64,000 bases of DNA from Corella eumyota (taxonomy: Eukaryota; Chordata; Ascidiacea; Phlebobranchia; Corellidae). The notes below the pieces were generated by a model that had not been told where the DNA came from, ran no database searches, and saw nothing but the letters and a program-made list of their open reading frames with translations. The first letter of the stretch is position 1; each line of letters starts with the position of its first letter. The DNA lies in contig OY720098.1 in the NCBI GenBank assembly GCA_963082875.1, forward strand, positions 18,228,001-18,292,000, read 5' to 3'. The position numbers and the translations under genes are program-made. Positions 51,001 to 59,400 of this stretch are shown piece after piece.

Positions 51001-51529
51001 ACTTTTCTTATTAAAAGATGTGATTATGCAGTGAGAATCAAACACAAGACCTTATATGGTGGTTGTGATAACATATTATGTGTTTTTAAGTGGGACAAAA
51101 TTTATCTCAATTTTGTTATTTAAAATAAATTAGGTCGTGGGTATAATCCCCACTGATCTCATGCTGTAGCGCTCTTGAGTAAGGCGCTATAAACGGTATG
51201 AACTTCTGCTGAGCCAGCACTTAATCAGCAGCTTAATTAGCAGGCAATTATAATCTGTATAATATCCCAAACTGCCACAGGCAACTCGAGACTAGGGCGG
51301 AGTAACTAATGTTACTCTGTGTTTAAGTCGCGCATTCGACTTTCCCACATCAAGGATAAATATATATACTATAAAAAATGGACATATTACATTGGAATTT
51401 ATATAATGCATTATCATGCAGGATCCAGTAGTTGCAAGATCGTACCAGCCTTGGGCAGCTTGTTGGAAAAATAAAGTGATCTCATATGGTGATGTTATTC
51501 CATCAACTGTGGGATTTAAAAGATATTAA
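27041..51529 (+). CDS. ZNFX1: NFX1-type zinc finger-containing protein 1, RNA helicase
   Basis: SF1 RNA helicase with NFX1 zinc fingers; vertebrate ZNFX1 senses viral dsRNA and the nematode protein supports small-RNA inheritance. 1877 residues (human 1918) from 43 phase-consistent exons. The RG-rich N terminus is coded by 27041-27068 and 27617-27851. Then 28111-28244, 28932-29085, 29563-29674, 30162-30298, 30896-31051, 31614-31705, 31801-31881, 32292-32404, 32817-32937, 33590-33703, 34572-34694, 35493-35706 (Walker A GPPGTGKT, about residue 576), 36096-36304 ([11 protein letters not shown]), 36806-36934, 37208-37288, 37825-37902, 38358-38441, 38665-38775, 39113-39163, 39405-39500, 39684-39779, 40115-40259, 40614-40806 (GC donor), 41234-41413 ([22 protein letters not shown]), 41921-42127 (QHRMRP), 42640-42739, 42835-42965 (NYQGEE), 43415-43504 (VALSRAKKG), 43666-43819; zinc fingers 44411-44601, 44997-45078, 45441-45583, 46280-46449, 47098-47194, 47612-47733; C-terminal part 48278-48457, 49038-49197, 49659-49812, 50135-50279, 50758-50890, 51422-51529. 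The C-terminal RZ finger of vertebrate ZNFX1 is not seen. Confidence 0.95.
28469..28757 (+). repeat. tRNA-derived SINE, full length, TTCGCTACAT subtype
   Basis: First SINE in ZNFX1. Its head differs from the commoner type (single CTACATGAGGT arm, CTCATG after CCCCACTG), showing at least two subfamilies. Confidence 0.85.
29231..29429 (+). repeat. tRNA-derived SINE with internal deletion
   Basis: Intact head and tail; the central third is missing. Confidence 0.85.
29788..30078 (+). repeat. tRNA-derived SINE, full length
   Basis: Close to the consensus of the common GCTACACCACAC subtype. Confidence 0.88.
30537..30818 (+). repeat. tRNA-derived SINE, full length
   Basis: Common subtype, ending about 78 bases before the exon at 30896. 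Confidence 0.88.
31105..31290 (-). repeat. Degraded SINE, inverted, head-to-head with the next copy
   Basis: Recognisable by ACCTAAATTTAGAGTAAC and GAGTGCTACAGCAT; directly abuts the plus-strand copy at 31292. Confidence 0.6.
31292..31458 (+). repeat. tRNA-derived SINE with internal deletion
   Basis: Head and tail only. Together with 31105-31290 it forms an inverted pair. Confidence 0.82.
31901..32150 (-). repeat. tRNA-derived SINE, inverted
   Basis: Starts 20 bases after the donor at 31881; lacks part of the body after CAGTTACA. Confidence 0.85.
32513..32780 (+). repeat. tRNA-derived SINE, TTCACTACAT subtype, diverged
   Basis: Ends 36 bases before the exon at 32817. Confidence 0.78.
33031..33152 (-). 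repeat. SINE fragment, inverted
   Basis: Tail and TACTCAAGG-to-GCTACAGCATG parts only; lies six bases from the plus copy at 33158. Confidence 0.7.
33158..33450 (+). repeat. tRNA-derived SINE, full length
   Basis: Common subtype; inverted partner at 33031-33152. Confidence 0.87.
33704..34571. other. ZNFX1 intron without SINE
   Basis: 868-base intron, AT-rich, one of the few long ZNFX1 introns with no recognisable repeat copy. A local near-repeat (TATATATATA...AGCCCACTAAGTT) occurs at 33905-33930 and 34450-34475. Confidence 0.5.
35009..35292 (-). repeat. tRNA-derived SINE, full length, inverted
   Basis: Sits in the intron before the Walker A exon. Confidence 0.86.
35785..36000 (-). repeat. 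Highly degraded SINE, inverted
   Basis: Recognised by GCTCAGCAGGAGTTCAT and the degenerate CCTCATGTAGTGAAGC head. Confidence 0.5.
36395..36704 (+). repeat. tRNA-derived SINE with doubled 3' end
   Basis: Full-length; the terminal CGACTTTTCCACATCGA-GGATAAAGAT module is present twice in tandem before the A tail. Confidence 0.87.
36959..37110 (+). repeat. tRNA-derived SINE, 3'-truncated
   Basis: Head and first part of the body (to CAACACGTTAA). Confidence 0.72.
37466..37790 (+). repeat. Degraded SINE with local duplication
   Basis: Weak head; GGCGTATAATCGATATG is repeated within the body; the tail ends at GAGTAAATGAATACAAAAAC. Confidence 0.6.
38053..38335 (+). repeat. tRNA-derived SINE, near full length
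   Basis: Small deletions in the head; the tail ends 23 bases before the exon at 38358. Confidence 0.83.
38791..39016 (-). repeat. tRNA-derived SINE, inverted, tail-truncated
   Basis: Begins inside the body at ACACATCAGTTACTCCG, with no A-tail part. Confidence 0.83.
39205..39391 (-). repeat. tRNA-derived SINE, inverted, head missing
   Basis: Ends 13 bases upstream of the exon at 39405, so the branch-point region of this ZNFX1 intron is probably SINE sequence. Confidence 0.8.
39801..40020 (-). repeat. tRNA-derived SINE, inverted, diverged
   Basis: Body deletion after CCTAAACATA; the head ends at TGCTGCTGGC. Confidence 0.72.
40895..41180 (-). repeat. tRNA-derived SINE, full length, inverted
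   Basis: Lies in the GC-donor intron; moderately diverged. Confidence 0.8.
41466..41738 (+). repeat. tRNA-derived SINE, 5'-truncated
   Basis: Starts at AAGAACACTTGC, lacking the A-box end of the head. Confidence 0.84.
42190..42446 (-). repeat. tRNA-derived SINE, inverted, head-truncated
   Basis: Diverged copy; the head ends at GTTCTGAC. Confidence 0.75.
42510..42600. repeat. AAATGTAAAATTAGTTTT tandem repeat and T run
   Basis: Three to four short units ending in a long T tract, just upstream of the exon at 42640. Confidence 0.8.
43020..43292 (-). repeat. tRNA-derived SINE, near full length, inverted
   Basis: Small deletion near GGAGTTTATAGCACC; intact head. Confidence 0.85.
43965..44205 (-). 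repeat. tRNA-derived SINE, inverted, shortened head
   Basis: Deletion between GCCTTACTTAAG and ATTGAACCC; a degraded plus-strand remnant follows at about 44210-44360. Confidence 0.78.
45633..45899 (+). repeat. tRNA-derived SINE, small internal deletion
   Basis: Part of the B-box region is missing (GGTGGTGGGCTCTTGAG). Confidence 0.84.
46491..46755 (-). repeat. Diverged SINE, inverted
   Basis: Recognised by CCTAAACATAGAGTGACA and GGCAGTTTGGAATATTA; followed 22 bases later by a plus-strand copy. Confidence 0.7.
46777..47026 (+). repeat. tRNA-derived SINE, internal deletion
   Basis: Forms an inverted pair with 46491-46755. Confidence 0.83.
47400..47550 (+). repeat. Possible very old SINE remnant
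   Basis: Weak match to the body only (AAACTGACAAAGGTAACTC, TTACTCCAGG). Confidence 0.35.
47893..48180 (+). repeat. tRNA-derived SINE, full length
   Basis: Common subtype; ragged SINE debris (GTGGAAATCAAACTCAGG) precedes it at 47770-47890. Confidence 0.86.
48481..48772 (-). repeat. tRNA-derived SINE, full length, inverted
   Basis: Starts 24 bases after the donor at 48457; a plus-strand tail remnant follows at 48830-48950. Confidence 0.85.
49280..49540 (-). repeat. tRNA-derived SINE, inverted, diverged
   Basis: Tail variant with TTATTTATTC; the head ends near GTGATGTATAATG. Confidence 0.75.
49859..50112 (+). repeat. tRNA-derived SINE, TTTACTACAT subtype
   Basis: Deletion in the A-box region; ends 23 bases before the exon at 50135. 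Confidence 0.82.
50329..50642. repeat. Composite of two opposed SINE pieces
   Basis: A plus-strand head fragment (50329-50352) and a minus-strand copy (about 50451-50642) with an intact head and a shortened body. Confidence 0.7.
51131..51378 (+). repeat. tRNA-derived SINE, 5'-truncated
   Basis: Starts at the B box (GGTCGTGGG); last SINE of the ZNFX1 locus. Confidence 0.84.
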
Positions 51530-53427
51530 TGTGGGCAGGGGCACACGTTTTTTTTGGGCCAGGAGATATTGTACATTGTTCCGAATGCGCTACTTAATCA
51601 GCAATATTATATATATATAGATATATATATATACAGACGTACTTGATTTTTGTTCAAAATTTTTTCTTTTTATATAAAATTGAAATTTTCTTAAAAAAGT
51701 GATACATACGTAATATTATTTAGAATGATTGGACCATATATTTTAACACAAAAGCTAAAAACAAAAAAAATGTTTAGTTTGTTTTAATAAAAAATTTTTT
51801 TTTTAATTATTAATAATACGTGCCATTAGTGTAAAAATAAAAAAATTGCAATAATAATTTTTACATTAATTGCAATAAGGTATATTTAAAAATGTTTGTT
51901 ATGTATGTAATTGTTTATAAAAAATTAAATTTTTTTTTTTTTTATAAAGTTATTTTACAATACTTTTTAACAATGTAAAAGTTGAATTATTTTTAAGCTT
52001 CATAAAAATGGTTTTAAATTATTTTTTTTTTTTTTAATTTGTAATAATTTTTATGTTGTAATTTATTGTTAATTAAAAAACACCATTATTCAGAAATAAA
52101 CACCAATTTTTTGTAAATGATACACCATTTTTAAGACCAATTTTTGTAAAAATATTTTTTTAATTTTTATAAAATTTAATTTCGCAAAAACGCGTCATAT
52201 TACGTAATCGAAACGTGACGATAAACAAAAATTTACGAATGTTGTTATAAGAATTATTATTCCGTTTTTAAGTTTATTGTTAAAAAGGTCGCCTTATTAT
52301 TTCGTGTGCGCCAAACGAAAATACCGAATTGTTTAGAGTGGGTTGTGTGGCTGTGACGTAACAATAAAAAAATCTTTTAAAAAAATACGGAAATTGGAAA
52401 AACGATTTTCATTTGTTCTGGTCGTGGTTGAAAATGAAATACCTTTGTAGAAAAGACCTTTAAAGAATTCAATTGTATTGCCAAGGGCGCAGGAGCAGGT
52501 TAAAAAATTTAGTTTTGAATTTCTAATTGGCCCTTAGAAATTTTATAATAACATAGACTTATAAAGACCTAGCGGGAACTACTGTTTATTCAATTCAGAC
52601 CGTATATTTTCAACGAAATACCAAAGTTGTCGTAAAGTTGTGCGTTAAATTTTCAACTCTTAACTTAAGGGTTAAATGGCAGGAAATTGGTGATATAAAA
52701 ATCATATTATTATCGATATTAAGTGCTTATTTTTGATACCGGTATTATACTTCGTGTAGGCTTCTAAGCGGTACTCATAACCGGTCTACTAGACATCAAC
52801 TCCTAAATAACAAGTTAAGCATACTTCGCTATATCATTACTTAAAAATAATGGTAAAGTTTAAGTAAGTTAGTAAAGCCTAATTTGGTTTAGGGCATTAA
52901 GTAGGCAAGCTTCGCGTTTTTGAGTAATTAGCAAATAGCATTAGGTCAGCTAAGCCTGTAGGAATGACCGGTACGCTTGCTTAGCCTAGTCAAATACTAG
53001 TGTGTTTATATTTTGAAGTAGTTCAGTTGTTGTATTTGTTGTATATTTTGGAAAAGTTTAATTAAAATAACATTAGAATATAATAGTTTGTTGTTAGCAT
53101 AAAAGTTTAGTTTTTTTTAATTTTTTAACATCTAAACTTTTAAAGGTGAAAAAGTTATGCAGAATTTAAAGTGTCAGAACTAAGTTAAATGACTTGTGGT
53201 TTTTAACACCAATATTTAGAAACGGCGTTACTGTTTAACTCCTTTTATTAAAATCATAACTTGAAAACTTTACCCGGACTCGGTATAATAGAGTTCTTGT
53301 TTATTTTAGCATTTTTAAACTAGGATTATCTAAACACATAATATTGACTTTAACGGTGTGTGGTATGTCTTCAAAGACCGTGGCTCAAAATTTTTAATGT
53401 ATCAAATTTATTAAATTAAAAAGAAAA
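51530..53427. other. ZNFX1 3' UTR and intergenic region
   Basis: Begins with the ZNFX1 3' UTR; an AT dinucleotide run lies at 51606-51636 and a candidate AATAAA at 51786-51791. The rest is AT-rich with many T and A homopolymers and must contain the 5' region of the gene starting at 53428. No sequence resembling the vertebrate ZNFX1 RZ finger was found here in any frame I read. Confidence 0.55.
51786..51791 (+). terminator. Candidate poly(A) signal of ZNFX1
   Basis: First AATAAA after the stop, 257 bases downstream; a second A-rich candidate follows near 51836. Confidence 0.4.
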
Positions 53428-56400
53428 ATGAGTGGCATTGGAAGGCTGTGTAAAACGCCGGTTTCTAAGCAAATATGGACTGCTAATAAAAGCAATTTAA
53501 CTTTTTCAAAATGCCGAGGCGATAAATGTAATTACACAGACGACTCTGTATCTATACAACTGAATAAATACAATTCAACTGGCGTTGATTCTAATTTTCA
53601 GTCTTCGAAAAGACGTAAAGTCAGTCTTGATAATGCTGCGCAAGAGACATACGAAGAAGCACTGTCAGCTGAGGTTTATGGATTTCTATCATGGCTTCAA
53701 AATACGACCCAGCAACTATCAAAAGTGGGCACAAGTTTATATCATCCAGACCCTTATTTAAGGATAAATCGAAGTCTAGCTGAAAGAATATTACACGTAA
53801 GTATTAAATAGTATTGTTTATTTTTTGTTATATTTATCTATACCAAATGTAAAAGTGAAGGCTTAACAGTTTACAGAATACAAATATTGCATCTTTTTTA
53901 CCTCAGCCTAGTCTGAAGTTGACTTTGCCAGTTTTAGATTTTATTAACAACAGTTTTTTTGCTTTTTTTATTAACCTTTTGGTTTAAAAAGGCGTAATAA
54001 TGTCAGCAAATTTTAATAATGAACCCATTGTTAATAACCAATATGTGAGCGTTAACAATAAGCAAACAATCTGTCGTATTATGTACATAACACTATATTA
54101 TGTACATAACAATTAACCATTGATTGAAACGGGTCAAAATAGTCCAAATCCAATATGGTAAACTAAATAATAGGGTCGATATATAACAATGTGAAGTACT
54201 ATATAAAAAAGCAGTTGGCCTACTCTTTAAAATTAATACGGTGCTTAATCATGAAATTCGATTAGATTTCTGCCTGTTCAACTACGCTCTTAAAGCGTTC
54301 GAGTGTTTTAAAAGCGGTTTTAAAATAATGTTCAGTTGTAAATTACTCGATGTAAAAGCATATTTGTAGTCAAGGAGTTAAAAAGTTGACATTCCGATGG
54401 TTTTTGCTTATGTAAAACAACTCTAGTGGCTATTTAATTAAGTGTATTAACAGTGATTTTACATTATTTTAGCATAAAAATCTTAGTTTAAGTAGTAGCC
54501 CAAATAAATTGTAATATTCTGTAGTTATAAATGCAAGTTTATATTTATAGCACTTAAATTAAATTTTATAAAACAGGTGAGGACCAGACTATAATTTCGG
54601 CTTGTAAATTTTATGTGAAGTCCTTGTTATTCTGTCGTAATATTCATAAGGCAAACAGCTTCGTCATAAGAGATATGAAATTGATATCTTTCTTTTGTTC
54701 TGTTTATAGATTTCAAAAACCGACGCCGATCGAAGAGAAAAATTCTTGCGAAGGTTATTGAGCGAGGCACGGGACTTTATTACAGTTGCAAAAAAGGCTT
54801 TTATTGTTGGACAAAGTGGTAATAGCCAATTCGGGAAAAGTCGAAATAAAAGCGATAAGACTTTATATGGGAAAATATTTTCGCCTGAGAACGGTAGAGA
54901 TTTGGAAATATCGTTCACTGAAAAACATTTGTGTTCAATTGAAAGACACTGGGAGTTACTACGTGTTCAAATTAAGGTGTTGAGTATACAGCTATTTGAA
55001 AGCGACCTAACCGAATTCGATACTGCGCACTTTGAGGGAAAAAAGTTCGAAGTTTTGCATAAACTGTCGGAGAAATGTAAATCTGTGCCTGACTGTACAA
55101 CAATTAAGAACCAGTCAAACTACTGGCAAAACCCTGACGAACTCTGGCCCTATAGGCCACAGTCAATAGCTCAAACTAGCGCCCGATCAAACTATTCAAG
55201 TATGTCAGAAGACCCGTGGACAAATTCTGACCAGAGCAGTTCGAATTTAAATGTCAAGAATGTTGAGTTAGATTCACAACTTTCACCTAGAGATGATGGA
55301 TATCACTCAAATGCAGGTGGAAGCACAATTCATGATGTTTGTTCGATTGAGGAAAGTACATCGGGGTCTACGGACGCAGGAATCGATCTAGCAATAAAGG
55401 TGAGAACTTTGAATGTTAAAGCACTATAAAATATGTAATTCTGTTAGTACTAAAGGTATTTTGCAGGTGTTTATATCGTTATACAAATAGGCTATAGTTA
55501 TTTTTCAATGTGTTTTTATTGCAAAAAGAGAGAATTTTTGTTAAGTGATAGTTAGTTAGTATTCGCAATTTATTTTTAGTACAGTTTAAAACTTATATAA
55601 ATTGAATTATTTAGAGTGTAAGGCATAATAAGGTACAGTACACAAATACCAAGTGTAAATCGAAATTAATAATTAACATTTTAAATATTATCTTTTATAC
55701 TCTAATAGAACAATTATTGGTAAATTTACATATTATATTTTAGTTTTCATTGCGCAATTTTTGCTTTTTTGAAATTGCCTAAAACCATGCCACCAACGCT
55801 TATTTACAAAAAAGCGCGGATTTTTTGCTAAGAATTTCTACAGCTGTGAACAGTCACCGAATTAGGAAAATTAAAAGCAGTTTCTATATATTTTTAAAAT
55901 AGCAAAAAAGGTTTATTTATATTTTTGAATGATTCTAACATAATGTTATAATGTTATTTTACTACACATATAGTCAGGCAAAGTGTATTAAAACAGTGTT
56001 TGCAGGATAAGACATTTTGGTCTTAAACTCATCTGTTGACTTATTTAAAGAATATGTATTAGAAATTGTATTGACAATCTAAAATCCCGTCATAAAATCA
56101 GCGTAGCAATCATTTTTGACATACCATTACCATTATAAGTACGATAACATATTAGGGTGTGTGACTTTTAAGAATGTAACACTTTAAAAAAATCCAAGAT
56201 TAAAATATCGCTTTTGTTATAAAGGATTTAAACTCGCTTAACAAAGAGCTCGGAATTCTAAACAACAAAGACAAGAATTCGAAACCCGGTGACGTCAGCA
56301 GTTATTATGACGTCACAAGTAATAAGGGTGCCAGCTCGCGTGGAGAAGAATGGGACAAAATAAACGAGATGGTTGAGGTAATAAACTTACTTTGAAGTTT

Positions 56401-59400
56401 TTTTTAATTTAATATTTTAATATTAAAAGTAATTTTTTTTTTAATTAATTTAAATTTTTTTTGTGGTTTAAAAAAAACTCTAACTGTTAGTGTTTTTGTA
56501 CATAATAGAATTTAATTCGTATAATCTGAATTTAATGCATATAATTTTCCATTTCCTTTCATTATTACGGCTTTATCCTATTAACTTTATTATACTATAC
56601 AAAATCTAACGTACAAATTGGGGTGCTTTGAATGGAAAAAAAACTCTTTTATTCGGATTACTTTATTTTATAATTCTTAGAAAAATTCTTTCTCGTACTT
56701 TACGGTTCTAAGGTTTCCAAGAACTATAAAGTACAAGTAATTGCAAATCCTTAACTATGCGATAACTTTATTTGATTAGCAATTAAGTAATCTAATAAAA
56801 ATTACATTTTTTTTTTTTTTTAGGAATTTTCTGGTAATGTTTTGACGTTGTTGAGTTGGATTGAAGAAATGACCGACATACTAAGCTGTGAAAGAGATAA
56901 TAAACGAACCTATGTAAATATAATTGTTTTAATTCAGTTTTTTGTCTACGTGAAAATGATCACATAAAAGTTTGATTTGAAGAAACTTTGTCTCTCAAGC
57001 AAGTTTTTTTTGTTTTACAATTCCTTTACGACTAGAGATTTTAATGACATTTTATAAAATGGGTTAAAAAAATTGGTTTAAAATTGTAAAACTACGAGAT
57101 AATATTATAACAGTAATGATGTACTATTACATTTATGTTGTTTAATTTAATACTTGTTAACAAAAATGGTTTAAATAGACAGTGTCACCCAAAAATTAAG
57201 TTAAATCTCCGGTTGTGACCATGACTCGTATTTTTTTTATGATACCCTCTAAATGAATGTAATTTGCAACACAAAGGGAGTAAAGTCATGTTTTTGTGGT
57301 TTGGTGATATCAGATTTTTTTGAAATTAAATTAAATTTCTTAATCTAAACTGAACTTTATTGTTGTTTTACATATGGTGCTGTATCGTATATCATATTAT
57401 ATTTTTGTTTTTCAAGAAAGCAGAACTAAAATTAACAATACAATTTAGTATTTAATATCCTTGTAATGTTTGATTCAAAAAAACAAAACCTTGTATTCAA
57501 AAATAAATTTTTATTTGACCCGGTTTAAAATTTCAAATTTTAACAATTGGTGTCTGCAAACAAATACCAAAGTAAAACTTTTCCTCCCATCTTACTAAAC
57601 TAAACTTCTTTGTTTATTTTCAGTTTTACAATTCGAACCAGGACCGACTGGAAAACGCGTCATGTCACGTGACCAAGTTGTACGAGATGGTTCAACTCGA
57701 GGCTTCCCTACTTCGAGAACGACTTCCAAGCGAAAGCGAGGTGATCGGAAACATTGTGAAAAAGGTTGACTTACAATACGAGCAAGTATACGAACCGCTA
57801 AGAAATAAGCCTGCTCTCGTGCGCGCCCCTGCGACAGCGAAACCTGTGGATCGAAATTCGAGAAAGGCAACGTTTCCATCGGAGAATCATATTCATGTGA
57901 CGTCATCGCCACGTGATCAGAAAGTGGGTTTGGTTCAAACAGATGGAAAGCATATGGAAGTCGCTAAAAAGCCAAGCATCACTGCTTATGTAAGTATTAT
58001 ACTCTCCAGTTTAGTTAAATCTGATTCATTTTTAGTTGGGTAACCTAAACATAGTGAAGCTTAAGTATGTTCTATATATATGTCCAACTTATACAACAAA
58101 ATAAAAAAGCACTTTGTGGTGCTCTAGTAAATAACTACAAGCAAATATTAGTTAAGAGTTGCGACCATGTTACTACAATTAAAAACTAAGTCTATTTGGC
58201 GAGCTATCAAACGGTTGTTTTTATGATCCTTTATTATACATTTTAAATATAGAAACCAACAAGTTATTCTACTTTAAAATCCACCCCAGTGCCTTGGTTG
58301 AAGTTTGTGAATAATCACAACTCGCTGGTGGATTGGATAATTCGGATCCATCTTCTTACCGACGATGTGGAGGTGTGTTATCTTGCAGCAGATCAAAGAA
58401 GAAGATTATATGAGGTAATGATAATATATATACTTATTATTATAAATGGTTACAATTTATATGAAGTTATAAACAAGTGTTTTTTTAAACGTATTTGCAT
58501 TGTATTATTGTCTATATGATGACATATTTACATAAACATTTTTTTCCAAAACCAAATTATTAAATGATCTGGCAACGTGGTGTAGTGGTAAGAACACTTG
58601 CTACTCCACACGTGAAGTCGTTGGTTTAATCCCCACTGCTCTCATGCTGTAGCGCCCTTGAGTAAGGCGCTATAAACGGTACGAACTCCTGCTAAGCCAG
58701 AACTTAATCAGCAGCATAATTATCGGGCAATTATAATCAATAATATCCCAAACTGCCACAGGCAACTTGAGACTGGGTCGGAGTAACTAATGTTACTCTA
58801 TGTTTAAGTCGCGCATTCGACTTTCCCACATCAAGGATAAAGATATATACGAAAAAAAGAAAAAAAAATTAAATATTGTATTTATAAATTAGTTATAGCC
58901 TTAAGATAGTAAGTTGTTTTATTTTAAAGGATTATTTGTTTGCTGTTACCGCCCAAAAATCAAAGTTGGAAAGATTGGCAATAGAAAGTGAAATTTTGTG
59001 CCAAGAATTTCCGGACTATTCTCTTGACGTTTACAAGAAACTTTCTGACGTGAAAAGACAGTGGTTTAAACTCGAGCAAAGGTTACGGGTAAGTTTGTAA
59101 TAATATGCAGCTATATTTCTACTATTACTTTTGGCACACATATGTTAAAACAAGTTTCGTATATCCTTGATCTTGATAAAGAAAGGCCGGTTTTACTGCA
59201 CAATACCAGTCTTACAATTATCACCCCAACCCAGTATAGAGTTTGTTTTAGCAATATTTGATGTTATAGAGCAGGGGTTCTGAACCGTGGGTACATTTAG
59301 CCCCTGGGGGTAGAATTTACTTACAGGGGGTAAATTTACTGAATTATATATCATACTTATCTAGGACAAAGAATGTTTTACATTTCTTCACAAGGGTCCA

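Noticed and set aside
51600-51640. Replication origin or regulatory hairpin at the TATATA run
   Set aside because: A simple AT dinucleotide repeat in the ZNFX1 3' region, with no accompanying motif.
54664-54918. 84-codon reverse-strand frame
   Set aside because: Shadow of the large second exon of the AKAP6-like gene.
57595-57912. 105-codon reverse-strand frame
   Set aside because: Mirror of a GC-richer coding exon of the AKAP6-like gene, which has phase-matched neighbours; the reverse frame has no splice partners or homology.
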